Shown here in pieces: positions 44,097-52,727 of a stretch of 64,000 nucleotides of DNA. Position 1 is the first letter of the stretch; each line of letters opens with the position of its first letter. The DNA lies in the NCBI RefSeq assembly GCF_014596565.1, contig NZ_NOIN01000001.1, positions 434,001 to 498,000 on the forward strand, written 5' to 3'. Source of the DNA: Pseudomonas sp. PSB18 (GTDB lineage: Bacteria > Pseudomonadota > Gammaproteobacteria > Pseudomonadales > Pseudomonadaceae). The notes beneath the pieces were generated by a model, which worked only from the letters and a program-made list of their open reading frames with translations, made no database searches and was not told where the DNA came from. Both the position numbers and the translations under genes were made by a program.

Positions 44097-45104
44097 ATGC
44101 GTAACGACACCCGAGTATTGTTCAACGCCTACCTGCAACAACTGGCGCAGCTGCATGGGGTGACTGACGTCACCACCAAATTCACCGCAGACCCAAGCGT
44201 CGCCCAGACCTTGGAAACCCGCATTCAAGAATCCAGCGCGTTCCTCAGCGCCATCAACGTCTACGGCGTATCGGAACAGTCGGGTGAAAAGGTCGGCATC
44301 GGTATCGACGGCACCATTGCCAGCACCACCGACACCACCCTCAAAGATCGCGAGCCCCGTGACCCAAGCGGCCTGGACGCCCGTGGGTACACCTGCACCC
44401 AAACCAACTTCGATACCAGCCTGCGCTACCAGAAGCTGGACCAGTGGGCCAAGTTCAAGGACTTCCAGGCACGCATCCGTGACGCCATCATCAAGGCCCA
44501 GGCCCTCAACCGGATCATGATCGGCTGGAACGGCATCAGCCGCGCCGCGACATCCAACCCGGCCACCAACCCGCTGTTGCAGGACGTCAACATCGGCTGG
44601 CTTCAAAAGATGCGCCTGGAAAACCCTGCCCGAGTTCTGGATGAAGTGGTGGCCGGCAGCAGCAAAATCGAAATCGGTGCCGGCAAGGACTTCGAAAACA
44701 TCGACGCCCTGGTCGTCAGCATGGTCAACGAGTTCATCGAACCTTGGTATCAAGAGGACACCGAACTGGTGGTCATCTGCGGTCGCCAGTTGCTGGCCGA
44801 CAAGTACTTCCCGATCATCAACAAGGTCCAAGCGCCCACCGAAATGCTGGCCGCCGACATCGTCACCAGTCAAAAGCGCCTCGGTAACTTGCCGGCCGTC
44901 CGTGTTCCGCATTTCCCGGCCAACGGCCTGCTCGTCACCCGTCTGGATAACCTGTCGCTGTACTGGCAGGAAGGCACTCGGCGCCGCACCGTCGTGGACA
45001 ACGCCAAGCGCGACCGCATCGAAAACTTCGAATCGGTGAACGAAAGCTACGTCATCGAAGACCTGGGCTGCGCGGCCATGGCCGAAAACATCACCCTGAA
45101 CTGA
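44097..45104 (+). CDS. N: Major capsid protein (P2 gpN)
   Basis: A 335-residue HK97-fold capsid protein of the P2 gpN family. It starts MRNDTRVLFNAYLQQLAQLHGV and carries QTNFDTSLRYQKLDQWAKF and the C-terminal YVIEDLGCAAMAENI. AAGGACAATCAAC is a strong ribosome site, fitting high expression. In P2 the first 31 residues are removed by the gpO protease. Confidence 0.96.
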   Translation: MRNDTRVLFNAYLQQLAQLHGVTDVTTKFTADPSVAQTLETRIQESSAFLSAINVYGVSEQSGEKVGIGIDGTIASTTDTTLKDREPRDPSGLDARGYTCTQTNFDTSLRYQKLDQWAKFKDFQARIRDAIIKAQALNRIMIGWNGISRAATSNPATNPLLQDVNIGWLQKMRLENPARVLDEVVAGSSKIEIGAGKDFENIDALVVSMVNEFIEPWYQEDTELVVICGRQLLADKYFPIINKVQAPTEMLAADIVTSQKRLGNLPAVRVPHFPANGLLVTRLDNLSLYWQEGTRRRTVVDNAKRDRIENFESVNESYVIEDLGCAAMAENITLN

Positions 45105-45114
45105 GGCGGCCATC

Positions 45115-45813
45115 ATGACCAACCCCTGCCGCCGTCACTTTGAACGTGTCACTGCCGCCATCGAGTCGGCAGCGACCGAACCCACCCAAACCATGGCCGG
45201 CGCCACGGCCTACGAGCACCAGCTCAACCAGTTGCTGCAAGACCGCTTGCGCCTGAAACAGGTCCAGTCCAACCAGGGCAAAGCTGAACTCAAGCGTCAG
45301 TTGCTGCCGAGCTATGACTCCTACGTGCAAGGTGTGCTGGAAGGCGGCCAGGGTGCACAGGACGAGGTGTTGACCACCGTCATGATCTGGCGCTTCGATG
45401 CCGGCGACTTCACCGGTGGCCTCGACATCGCGACCTACGTGCTGGAACACAAGATGGTTATGCCCGACCGCTTCGCCCGCACCTTGGGTTGCCTGGTCGC
45501 CGAGGAAGTCGCGACAGCAGCGTTCAAAGCCCAGAAGGTCGGCGAGCCGTTCGACTTGGCAATCCTGCATCGCACCGCCGAACTCACCGACGCCGAAGAC
45601 ATGCCCGACCAGGCCCGCGCCAAGCTGTTTCTCGCCATGGGCCGCGCCACGCTGGAAGGCATCACCGAAGAGGCCCCGGGCCAACCCGGCAAGCTCCAGG
45701 CCGGTGTGGATTTGCTGAAAAAAGCCATCGCCCTGCATGACGCCTGCGGTGGCAAGAAAGATCTGGAGCGGGCCGAACGCCTGCTCAACAAACTTGCCGG
45801 CCCTGCCGGCTAA
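45115..45813 (+). CDS. M: Terminase endonuclease subunit (P2 gpM)
   Basis: A 232-residue small terminase of the P2 gpM family, which recognises and cuts cos. Typical segments are LKQRLLPSYDSYVQGVLEGG-like (here LKRQLLPSYDSYVQGVLEG), MIWRFDAGDFTGGLDIATYV and the C-terminal LLKKAIALHDACGGKKDLERAERLL. It follows gene N by ten bases. The candidate cos at 38352 is its expected substrate. Confidence 0.94.
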   Translation: MTNPCRRHFERVTAAIESAATEPTQTMAGATAYEHQLNQLLQDRLRLKQVQSNQGKAELKRQLLPSYDSYVQGVLEGGQGAQDEVLTTVMIWRFDAGDFTGGLDIATYVLEHKMVMPDRFARTLGCLVAEEVATAAFKAQKVGEPFDLAILHRTAELTDAEDMPDQARAKLFLAMGRATLEGITEEAPGQPGKLQAGVDLLKKAIALHDACGGKKDLERAERLLNKLAGPAG

Positions 45814-45917
45814 CCGAGCGTCCCCACGCACCCCGCCGGCTCGGGGCGGATCGGCCAGGCCGCTCCTCCTGAACGTGAAGCCCCGACCACCGGCGACCTA
45901 TTTTTGAGTGCTGTTCC

Positions 45918-46379
45918 ATGAGCGGATTCGTAGCCAGTGGCCCCGTCGCCAGCGGCCATATCAACACCGACGCCTTCTGGCCCTCAATCGATCTGGATCA
46001 GTTGCGCGCCACGCTACGGATTGACGCCAGCGTCACCGCGCATCGCCTGGAAACCGCCGCTGTCGCCGCCGCCATCAGCGTCAACCGCGAATTGAGCGAA
46101 TGGCGCGTCATCCAGCAAGCGGCAGACCATGCCGAACTGGCAGACGTTCCCGGTGACAAGATCAACAACGTGCCGGTACTGGTGCACCTCTACCGCCGCG
46201 CCATCGAAGCCGCGACCGGCGCCGAGGTGTGTGAGCGCTACCGCTCCTACGACACCACCAACAGCGGCAACCAGAACGCCGAAGACCTCACGCCAAATAT
46301 CGACGACTACCGCCGCGACTTGCGCTGGGCCGTGCGTGACTTCCTTGGAATCAACCGCACCACCGTGGAGTTGATTTGA
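45918..46379 (+). CDS. L: Head completion/stabilisation protein (P2 gpL)
   Basis: A 153-residue head completion protein of the gpL family, containing DAFWPSIDLDQLRATLRIDASV and the C-terminal DLRWAVRDFLGINRTTVELI. It closes the portal after packaging. A GC-rich hairpin (CCCCG/CGGGG) lies in the 104-base gap after gene M. Its stop overlaps the gene X start (TGATG). Confidence 0.93.
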   Translation: MSGFVASGPVASGHINTDAFWPSIDLDQLRATLRIDASVTAHRLETAAVAAAISVNRELSEWRVIQQAADHAELADVPGDKINNVPVLVHLYRRAIEAATGAEVCERYRSYDTTNSGNQNAEDLTPNIDDYRRDLRWAVRDFLGINRTTVELI

Positions 46380-46591
46380 TGCCCGTCACCGTCCGCGCCT
46401 TCCAGAACGACACCGTTGACGCCCTGTGCTGGCGTCACTACGGCCGCACCGCCGGTGTGACCGAGGCGGTACTCGAAGCCAACCCCGGCCTGGCCGACTA
46501 CGGTCCGATCCTGCCCCAAGGCCTGTCTGTGCAAATGCCTGAAGCCCAGGCCGCTGCTCCACAGCGGCAGATGGTGAACCTATGGGACTGA
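46379..46591 (+). CDS. X: Tail protein X (P2 gpX)
   Basis: A 70-residue LysM-like tail protein of the gpX family (VRAFQNDTVDALCWRHYGRT ... VLEANPGLADYGPILPQGL). In P2 it is needed for tail assembly. The ATG at 46379 overlaps the gene L stop by one base. Confidence 0.93.
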   Translation: MPVTVRAFQNDTVDALCWRHYGRTAGVTEAVLEANPGLADYGPILPQGLSVQMPEAQAAAPQRQMVNLWD

Positions 46592-46636
46592 AGAGCCAGC
46601 AACGAGCCTACACACCCACCCACTCTGGATTACGGA

Positions 46637-46960
46637 ATGAAGCGCATGCCTGAACGTCCCGACACCTGGGCCTGGCTCGCCGCCTGGCTCGAACAGAACT
46701 GGCCGGCCCTGTACGCGGGCATCCTGGCCCTGACCATCGCCGCCCTACGGATCATGTACGGCGGCGGAACCCTGCGCCGAATGGCAGTAGAGGCCCCCCT
46801 TTGCGGCGCCCTTGCACTGGCCGCCAGTCATGGCTTGGCACTGCTCGGTATCCCCGCCTCCACCGCGCCTTTCTTCGGTGGTGTGATCGGTTTGCTCGGC
46901 GTCGAGGGAACTCGTGCCGCCGCCAAAAGGTTCTTCACCCGCAAGGTAGAACAGCTATGA
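46637..46960 (+). CDS. Holin
   Basis: A 107-residue protein with three hydrophobic helices (about 25-45, 53-70 and 75-95) and a basic C-terminus (AAAKRFFTRKVEQL), matching class I lambda-type phage holins. It forms holes in the inner membrane and sets lysis time. Two start codons, ATG 46637 and ATG 46646 (MKRMPERP), lie close together, which recalls the dual-start holin/antiholin design, though two residues of difference is not proof. It overlaps the endolysin start (ATGA). Confidence 0.85.
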   Translation: MKRMPERPDTWAWLAAWLEQNWPALYAGILALTIAALRIMYGGGTLRRMAVEAPLCGALALAASHGLALLGIPASTAPFFGGVIGLLGVEGTRAAAKRFFTRKVEQL

Positions 46961-47799
46961 CGACACTTCGCCACGGCGACCGCTCGCAAGCGGTGCGCAT
47001 CCTGCAAAAGAACCTGAACGACCAAGGCGCCGGGCTGGTGGTGGACGGCGACTATGGCGATTCCACCGAAGCGGCAGTGCGGACGTATCAGTTGAAAGTC
47101 GGTTTGGTCGCCGATGGCGTTGCCGGCGAAAAGACCCAGGCCAGCCTGGCTGGCGGTGACTGCCAGTTCCTGCTGAAAAATGAAGATCTGGTGCAGGCCG
47201 CGCAGATCCTCGACATACCACTGGCGAGCATCTATGCCGTCAACGAGGTTGAATCCAAGGGCAAAGGCTTCCTGACGAATGGCAAGCCGGTGATTCTGTT
47301 CGAGCGGCACATCATGTACCGCCAGCTCGTCACCCCACGCCACGAGGGCGACAACCCCGACGAACTCAAACGCCACGCCGACCAACTGGCCGTCGCCAAT
47401 CCGGCCATCGTCAATCCGAAATCCGGCGGCTATGCCGGTGGCACTGCTGAGCACCAGCGCCTGAGCCATGCACGTCTGATCGACGACACCGCCGCGCTGG
47501 AATCCGCCTCCTGGGGCGCCTTCCAGATCATGGGGTTTCACTGGCAGCGGCTGGGCTACTCCAGCGTGCAGGCATTCGTCGAGGAGATGAGCGCAGGCGA
47601 GTCTCAGCAGTTCACCGCGTTCGTGCGTTTCATCCAGACCGACCCGGTTCTGCATAAGGCGTTGAAGGCCCGCAAATGGCCCGAATTCGCGAAGCTCTAC
47701 AACGGCCCGAACTACCAGCGAAACCTGTACGACATCAAGCTCCAGCGCGCCTACGAGCGGCACGCGGACTGCGGCTGCGGCCAGGCGGTGGCGGCATGA
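46957..47799 (+). CDS. Endolysin: N-acetylmuramidase with PG-binding domain
   Basis: A 280-residue lysin. Residues about 1-65 form a peptidoglycan-binding domain (LRHGDRSQAVRILQKNLND ... GDYGDSTEAAVRTYQ); the rest is an N-acetylmuramidase domain (DUF3380 type) with VNEVESKGKGF carrying the presumed catalytic Glu, VILFERHIMYRQL and ESASWGAFQIMGFHW. There is no signal peptide, so release depends on the holin. It replaces P2 gpK, which is a different lysozyme. Confidence 0.92.
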   Translation: MTTLRHGDRSQAVRILQKNLNDQGAGLVVDGDYGDSTEAAVRTYQLKVGLVADGVAGEKTQASLAGGDCQFLLKNEDLVQAAQILDIPLASIYAVNEVESKGKGFLTNGKPVILFERHIMYRQLVTPRHEGDNPDELKRHADQLAVANPAIVNPKSGGYAGGTAEHQRLSHARLIDDTAALESASWGAFQIMGFHWQRLGYSSVQAFVEEMSAGESQQFTAFVRFIQTDPVLHKALKARKWPEFAKLYNGPNYQRNLYDIKLQRAYERHADCGCGQAVAA

Positions 47800-48002
47800 T
47801 CGATCTGGAAGCGGTGCGCAAACTGGATATTCAGGACGGCAACTTGTTGGTGGTGCCGGAAAATACTGACCAAGAGGATATGAGGCTGCTGCTCGAAGCC
47901 TTGAACCGCATGAAGTCGGGTTGCCAAGTGCTGATCGTGCGAGGACCTCTGGAACTGATGGACGTCGGCGCCATGAACAAACTGGGTTGGTACCGCGCAT
48001 GA
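47796..48002 (+). CDS. Small protein in lysis cassette
   Basis: A 68-residue soluble protein (IDLEAVRKLDIQDGNLLVVPENTDQEDMRLLLEALNRMKSGCQVLIVRGPLEL) lying between endolysin and spanin genes, with ATGA overlaps on both sides. It looks like a compact alpha/beta fold. I know no function; the position suggests a lysis or regulatory role. Confidence 0.7.
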   Translation: MIDLEAVRKLDIQDGNLLVVPENTDQEDMRLLLEALNRMKSGCQVLIVRGPLELMDVGAMNKLGWYRA

Positions 48003-48442
48003 GTAACCTGCGCCAGGCGTTCTACGGTATCGCCCTGCTTGGCGCCCTGGCGCTACTCATCTGGGGCCAAGAGCAACGCATCACCGTGGCCGAGAAAAAT
48101 ACCGAACTAGCTGCGAAGGATACTAAAACCGCTCGCGATGAAGCTGACAGGTTGCGTTCAAACCTGAGTGCGCTGCAAACCACTCTGAACGACGAGCGCA
48201 TTGCCCAGGGCGCCCTGCGGACTCAACAAAATCAACTGCGCCAAGGCCTGGCAAAGCGCGAGCAAACCATCGAGGCACTGAAACGTGAAAACGAAGACCT
48301 TCGCGACTGGGCTGGCCAGCCTTTGCCTGAGCTTGCTCGCCGGCTGCGCGAGCGCCCCGCCCTCACCGGCGCCGACGCTTATCGTCAGTGGCTGTCCGGC
48401 CGTGGTGCCCTGCACGCTGCCGGCAACGGGCCCGCTCAATAA
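47999..48442 (+). CDS. lysB: Inner-membrane spanin LysB (Rz-like)
   Basis: A 147-residue i-spanin. One N-terminal TM (about 7-24) is followed by a long periplasmic coiled coil (about 30-108, heptad-like RITVAEKNTELAAKDTKTAR...). It joins the outer-membrane partner LysC to fuse the membranes at the end of lysis. The start overlaps the previous stop (ATGA). The o-spanin gene begins inside it in another frame. Confidence 0.88.
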   Translation: MSNLRQAFYGIALLGALALLIWGQEQRITVAEKNTELAAKDTKTARDEADRLRSNLSALQTTLNDERIAQGALRTQQNQLRQGLAKREQTIEALKRENEDLRDWAGQPLPELARRLRERPALTGADAYRQWLSGRGALHAAGNGPAQ

Positions 48443-48542
48443 CGGCGAGCAACTCACCGACCAGGATCGCGTCGAAGCCGCGTGGGCTGAATGCGCAGGT
48501 CAGGTGGATATGGTTTATAAGCACCAACAGGCCCTACCATGA
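48285..48542 (+). CDS. lysC: Outer-membrane spanin LysC (Rz1-like lipoprotein)
   Basis: An 85-residue lipoprotein read in the +1 frame relative to lysB, starting with GTG inside it. The lipobox LLAGC (Cys at about 21) follows a signal sequence, and the mature peptide is proline-rich (CASAPPSPAP, CPAVVPCTLPATGP). Nesting and proline richness are the classic Rz/Rz1 arrangement. The stop overlaps the gene R start (ATGA). Confidence 0.85.
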   Translation: MKTKTFATGLASLCLSLLAGCASAPPSPAPTLIVSGCPAVVPCTLPATGPLNNGEQLTDQDRVEAAWAECAGQVDMVYKHQQALP

Positions 48543-49015
48543 ACAAGCCCGACAGCCTCAAGGCTCACTTGCTCGCCACCGTGGCCGAACTGAAGCACAA
48601 CCCCGACCGGCTGTTGATCTTCATCGACAACGGCAAAATCCGCTGCACCGCGGCTGCCTCGCTCTCGTTCGAATACAGCTTTGATTTACAGGTCATCCTC
48701 ACCGACTACGCGGGTCACCCCGACAACGTTATGTTGCCGTTGCTGGGGTGGCTGAGCGTGAACCAGTCCGAACTGCTGGAGAACCTGAACAAGTCCGCCG
48801 AGGGTATCCAGTTCGAGGCCGACATCTTGGACAACAGCAAGGTGGACCTGAGCCTGACACTGTCGCTGACCGAGCGTGTGGTTGTGGGGAAAGACGCCGA
48901 CGGCAATACCACCGTCCACCACCCAGGCGAACCTAAGCGCGTAGCCGCGTTCCTCGACCCGGCGTGGGTACCTGGGGCGCAAGGCACCGGTAGTGAGTGG
49001 GTCGTTTCAAAATGA
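48539..49015 (+). CDS. R: Tail completion protein (P2 gpR)
   Basis: A 158-residue protein of the P2 gpR family, required to finish the tail: NKPDSLKAHLLATVAELKHNPDRLLIFIDNGKI and SFEYSFDLQVILTDYAGHPD are characteristic. It overlaps lysC upstream and gene S downstream by four bases each (ATGA). Confidence 0.92.
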   Translation: MNKPDSLKAHLLATVAELKHNPDRLLIFIDNGKIRCTAAASLSFEYSFDLQVILTDYAGHPDNVMLPLLGWLSVNQSELLENLNKSAEGIQFEADILDNSKVDLSLTLSLTERVVVGKDADGNTTVHHPGEPKRVAAFLDPAWVPGAQGTGSEWVVSK

Positions 49016-49473
49016 CCAATCGATTGGAAACGCTGGAGGATTGGGCGGCCGGCCTGTTAGGACAGCTGGAACCGGCTGCACGCACCAAACTGGCCCGCAG
49101 CATCGGGCAAGCCCTGCGGCGCAGTCAGCAGCAGCGGATCATCACCCAGCGCAACCCAGACGGAGGCAAGTACGCGCCGCGAAAGCAGCGCAACCTGCGG
49201 GGGAAACAAGGACGAGTGAAGCGAAAGGTGCAGATGTTTCGGAAGCTGCGCGCGGCGAGCTTTTTGAAGGTCCAAGGTGATGGAAATGCCATAAGCGTTG
49301 GGTTCACGGGACGAATTGCCCGCATTGCCCGGGTGCACCAGTACGGCCTAAAAGATCGAGCTGAACGCGGGGCACCCGATGTGAAATACGCGCAACGAGA
49401 AATCTTGGGATTCACCGATTCCGAACTTGATATGCTCAAGGACGGGTTGCTCACCCACTTCTTAGAATCATGA
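49012..49473 (+). CDS. S: Tail completion protein (P2 gpS)
   Basis: A 153-residue virion morphogenesis protein of the P2 gpS family. It is strongly basic in the middle (GGKYAPRKQRNLRGKQGRVKRK), with the family ending (YAQREILGFTDSELDMLKDGLLTHFLES). The ATG at 49012 overlaps the gene R stop. Directly after it the sequence turns AT-rich and a reverse-strand gene is inserted. Confidence 0.92.
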   Translation: MTNRLETLEDWAAGLLGQLEPAARTKLARSIGQALRRSQQQRIITQRNPDGGKYAPRKQRNLRGKQGRVKRKVQMFRKLRAASFLKVQGDGNAISVGFTGRIARIARVHQYGLKDRAERGAPDVKYAQREILGFTDSELDMLKDGLLTHFLES

Positions 49474-49475
49474 AA

Positions 49476-50162
49476 TTATTTTTTATAAAGATGATTAGGG
49501 TCTATTCGGTCCTCAAAGACCTGATGCAGGGTTGTTAGGTAGCAAGTACCAACACCTGTAAGAGTATAAGTGGTTCTTATCCGATGCTCTGTTTCCTGCT
49601 CAAGCATATTTGAAATTTTGGATACAACTTCAATATCCCGCCTTGCCATTTTCTGCATGAAAAGGACATCACCGAGACCACCATCCAAAACGGCACCATT
49701 ATGATACCCATGGACAAAATTGACTATATCTGTCAACACCATGTTTTTCGTAAATACAATCTGATCCTGAAATTGCAAATAGCTGATTTCCGATTTAACA
49801 AGCCGACGAAATACACCGCCAAAAATTTTGGCCTTTTGCTCGGAGTCTGCACGCTCTATGATTTCAAGAAGCTCGTTAATGAACTGTTCACTTTTACCTT
49901 CAGCCTCTAGCACCACAGAAAACGCTTCCAGTTCTTCTTGTGTAAACTTTCCCGCAGCTGACACAAACTCTCGGACCTTTTCTCGGAATTTTTCCTCCCT
50001 GTAGTGCTTATACCCCCTAAACATTGCCAAAGCTGTAGAAACCACAGGAACTTCTTTTGCCACTTCATTATCAGTCAGGACGTCTAATAATGCTTCCACA
50101 TAGTCTGTGATTGGCAGTTTGTTCGCTGTGTCTTTCGCCACGGTAGAAATTTTCTTCCCCAC
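49476..50162 (-). CDS. Moron gene of unknown function between S and V
   Basis: A 228-residue protein from a GTG start behind AAAGGA. It is AT-rich and opposite in strand to the tail genes, so it is an independent acquisition. P2 carries orf30 at this very spot. The protein is soluble and mostly helical: VVSTALAMFRGYKHYREEKFREKVREFV (coiled helix), then KFTQEELEAFSVVLEAEGK, and a C-terminal part (YTLTGVGTCYLTTLHQVF) that looks like a winged-helix end. No catalytic motif is seen. Superinfection exclusion or defence is a reasonable guess only. Confidence 0.75.
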   Translation of the reverse strand: MGKKISTVAKDTANKLPITDYVEALLDVLTDNEVAKEVPVVSTALAMFRGYKHYREEKFREKVREFVSAAGKFTQEELEAFSVVLEAEGKSEQFINELLEIIERADSEQKAKIFGGVFRRLVKSEISYLQFQDQIVFTKNMVLTDIVNFVHGYHNGAVLDGGLGDVLFMQKMARRDIEVVSKISNMLEQETEHRIRTTYTLTGVGTCYLTTLHQVFEDRIDPNHLYKK

Positions 50163-50288
50163 GATTTCATTTTCCTTTGAGAGGGCTGGCTGTTACACGA
50201 GCAGTATAAAGCGATCCAGACCTGTAAAGGTGGGATCTACAAAGTGGCGGTAATGCACTCACGCACGCGTGGCGCCACCATCGGTGCC

Positions 50289-50861
50289 ATGAACGACTTA
50301 GCCACCCTCGCCCGCCTGATCGAAAACCTCATCCGCTTCGGCACCATCGCTGCCGTCCAGATGCAGCCCCCGCGCGTGCAGGTCAAAACCGGAACCCTGA
50401 CCACCGCCTGGCTACCGTGGGTCGCTCTGCGGGCCGGCGCTGACCGGGAGTGGAACCCCCCGACCGTCAATGAACAAGTTCTACTGTTTAGCCCCTCGGG
50501 CCAGCTCGGCAACGGCGTCGCCCTGACAGGCCTCTTCAGCGACCAAATCCCCGCCAACGGCGACCGCGAGGGTCTACACCGCGTCACCTACCGCGACGGC
50601 ACGGTGATCGAGTACGACAGCATCGCTCACCACCTCAACGCCACGCTCATCGATGGCGGCACCACCAACCTCATCAGCACCGGCGGCATCAACATCGTCG
50701 GCAACATCACGCACCAGGGCGATTACACCCAGACCGGCAACCAGAAGGTCACCGGCAAAGTCACCGTGTCAGAGGATGTGGTGGCCGCCGGCATCAGCCT
50801 GGTGAAACACCTGCACGGCGACGTCATGCCTGGCAGCGGTAAGACGGGGAAATCGGAATGA
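50289..50861 (+). CDS. V: Baseplate spike protein (P2 gpV)
   Basis: A 190-residue baseplate assembly protein V. The OB-fold N-terminus (LIENLIRFGTIAAVQMQPPRVQV) precedes a beta-helical spike; the C-terminal HLHGDVMPG contains the HxH iron-binding tip motif of P2 gpV. The ATG at 50289 is preferred to an upstream frame at 50244. Confidence 0.92.
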   Translation: MNDLATLARLIENLIRFGTIAAVQMQPPRVQVKTGTLTTAWLPWVALRAGADREWNPPTVNEQVLLFSPSGQLGNGVALTGLFSDQIPANGDREGLHRVTYRDGTVIEYDSIAHHLNATLIDGGTTNLISTGGINIVGNITHQGDYTQTGNQKVTGKVTVSEDVVAAGISLVKHLHGDVMPGSGKTGKSE

Positions 50862-51202
50862 ACCGACACACCGGCGCCGCCATCACCACTGTGGAAAGCA
50901 TCGCCCAGTCCATGAGCGACATCCTCAGCACGCGCATTGGAACCCGGGTGATGCGGCGCGAATACGGCAGCCTGTTGCCCGAGCTGGTGGACCATCCGTT
51001 CAACGACATCACCCGCTTGCAGGTGTACGCGGCCACCGTCATGGCGCTGATGCGTTGGGAGCCGCGTATCAGCTTGAGCCGAGTGCAGTTCCAGGACGCC
51101 ACGCTGCAAGGCCAATCCTCCTTGGACATTGAGGGCAGCATTGTCGATAGCAACGAGCCGCTGAGCCTGAGCGTGCCTCTGAACTTGGGGGGTAGCGCAT
51201 GA
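50858..51202 (+). CDS. W: Baseplate protein W (gp25-like)
   Basis: A 114-residue gpW/T4 gp25-like wedge protein (IAQSMSDILSTRIGTRVMRREYGSLLPELVDHPF). It overlaps V and J by four bases each, as in P2. Confidence 0.94.
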   Translation: MNRHTGAAITTVESIAQSMSDILSTRIGTRVMRREYGSLLPELVDHPFNDITRLQVYAATVMALMRWEPRISLSRVQFQDATLQGQSSLDIEGSIVDSNEPLSLSVPLNLGGSA

Positions 51203-52110
51203 ACTCATTCGTCGCGATTGACCTGGGCCAGCTCCCCGCGCCCGAGGTCGTTGAGCAGATCGATTACGAGCTGATCCTCGCCGAGCGCAAGGCATATGCA
51301 ATCAGCCTGTGGCCCATCGAGGAGCAAGCTGAAATCGCTGCACGGCTTGAGCTGGAATCTGAGCCGCTGACCAAACTGCTTCAGGAGAACGCCTACCGCG
51401 AGACAGTCTGGCGTCAGCGCGTCAATGAGGCGTCCGTCGCCAACATGCTGGCCCTGGCAAAGGGCAGTGACCTGGAGAATCTGGCCGGCAACTTCAACGT
51501 CAAGCGCCTGGTCATCCAGGCCGCCAAGCCCACGGCCGTGCCGCCGGTACCGTTGCTGATGGAAAGCGACGACAGCCTACGGGAGCGGGCTCAAATGGCG
51601 TGGGAAGGACTGAGCACAGCCGGCCCGCGCAATAGCTACATCTTCCATGCGCGGTCTGCTGACGGCCAGGTGGCCGATGCCACTGCCGAGAGTCCCGCCC
51701 CGGCCGAGGCGGTGGTGACCGTGCAATCAATCCTAGGCGACGGCACCGCCTCGCCCGCGCTGTTGGCAAAGGTCAATGCTTACCTCAGCGACGACGACCG
51801 CCGTCCTGTCGCGGATCGGCTCACCGTGCAAAGTGCCCAAGTCATCAACTACCAGGTCAAGGCCAAGCTGTTTCTTTCGACGTCCGGCCCTGAGAGCGAG
51901 CTGATTCTCGCGGCGGCCAATGCGCAGTTGCTAGCCTTCGTGCACCAACGGCGACGCCTGGGTCTGGAAGTCTCGGAATCGATTATCCACGCCTCGTTGC
52001 ATGTCGAGGGTGTGCGCAAGGTCGTGCTGGAGAACTGGGTGGACATCGTTGCCACGAAGTACCAGGCCCCGTACTGCACGGCCATCGACTTGGCGTTGGG
52101 GGTCGAATGA
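51199..52110 (+). CDS. J: Baseplate assembly protein J
   Basis: A 303-residue baseplate wedge protein of the P2 gpJ/T4 gp6 family. Landmarks are the ERKAYAISLWPIEEQAEIAARLELESEPLTKL region and SARSADGQVADA-like segment (here FHARSADGQVADATAESPAPAEAVV). It anchors tail fibres and the sheath initiator. It overlaps W and I. Confidence 0.94.
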   Translation: MNSFVAIDLGQLPAPEVVEQIDYELILAERKAYAISLWPIEEQAEIAARLELESEPLTKLLQENAYRETVWRQRVNEASVANMLALAKGSDLENLAGNFNVKRLVIQAAKPTAVPPVPLLMESDDSLRERAQMAWEGLSTAGPRNSYIFHARSADGQVADATAESPAPAEAVVTVQSILGDGTASPALLAKVNAYLSDDDRRPVADRLTVQSAQVINYQVKAKLFLSTSGPESELILAAANAQLLAFVHQRRRLGLEVSESIIHASLHVEGVRKVVLENWVDIVATKYQAPYCTAIDLALGVE

Positions 52111-52727
52111 TGGCCGACGCGCCTCTGCTCCCCAGTAACTCGACGCCGCTAGAGCGCCAAGCGGCTCAAGCGCTGGCTCAGATCCAGCGTGTGCCGATTC
52201 CGTTGCGCACGCTGTACAACCCCGACCTTTGCCCGCTGCCCCTTTTGCCCTACCTAGCCTGGGCCTTCTCCGTGGATCGCTGGGACAGCAAATGGACCGA
52301 AGCGGCCAAGCGGGCAGCCATCCGCAGCGCGTATTACATCCACTCGCGCAAAGGCACCATCGGCTCACTGCGCCGCGTTGTTGAACCGCTCGGCTACCTG
52401 ATTGAAATCATCGAATGGTGGCAGACCGTGCCGGTCGGCCCTCGCGCCACCTTCAGGCTCAAGGTGGGCGTGTTGGATACCGGTATCACCGAAGAGATGT
52501 ATCAGGAACTCACCTGGCTGATCGACGATGCCAAGCCCCTGACACGCCACCTCACCGGGCTCGCCATCAGCCTGGAAACCACCGGCCTTGTTCACTTCGG
52601 CGCCTGTATCACCGAAGGCGACGAAATCGATATCTACCCACCCACGCAGCGTGACATCGAGGTCACCGGCTACATCCATCAGGGTGGCCGTGAACATCAG
52701 ATCGACACCATGGACATCTACCCATGA
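52107..52727 (+). CDS. I: Tail protein I
   Basis: A 206-residue phage tail protein I (PLLPSNSTPLERQAAQALAQIQRVPIPLRTLYNPDLCPLPLLPYLAWAFSVDRWD). It links the baseplate to the fibre. It overlaps J and H by four bases. Confidence 0.93.
   Translation: MMADAPLLPSNSTPLERQAAQALAQIQRVPIPLRTLYNPDLCPLPLLPYLAWAFSVDRWDSKWTEAAKRAAIRSAYYIHSRKGTIGSLRRVVEPLGYLIEIIEWWQTVPVGPRATFRLKVGVLDTGITEEMYQELTWLIDDAKPLTRHLTGLAISLETTGLVHFGACITEGDEIDIYPPTQRDIEVTGYIHQGGREHQIDTMDIYP

Noticed and set aside
46637..46646. Dual-start holin/antiholin
   Set aside because: Two ATGs are present but differ by only three codons and one charge; not enough to claim the lambda-type mechanism.
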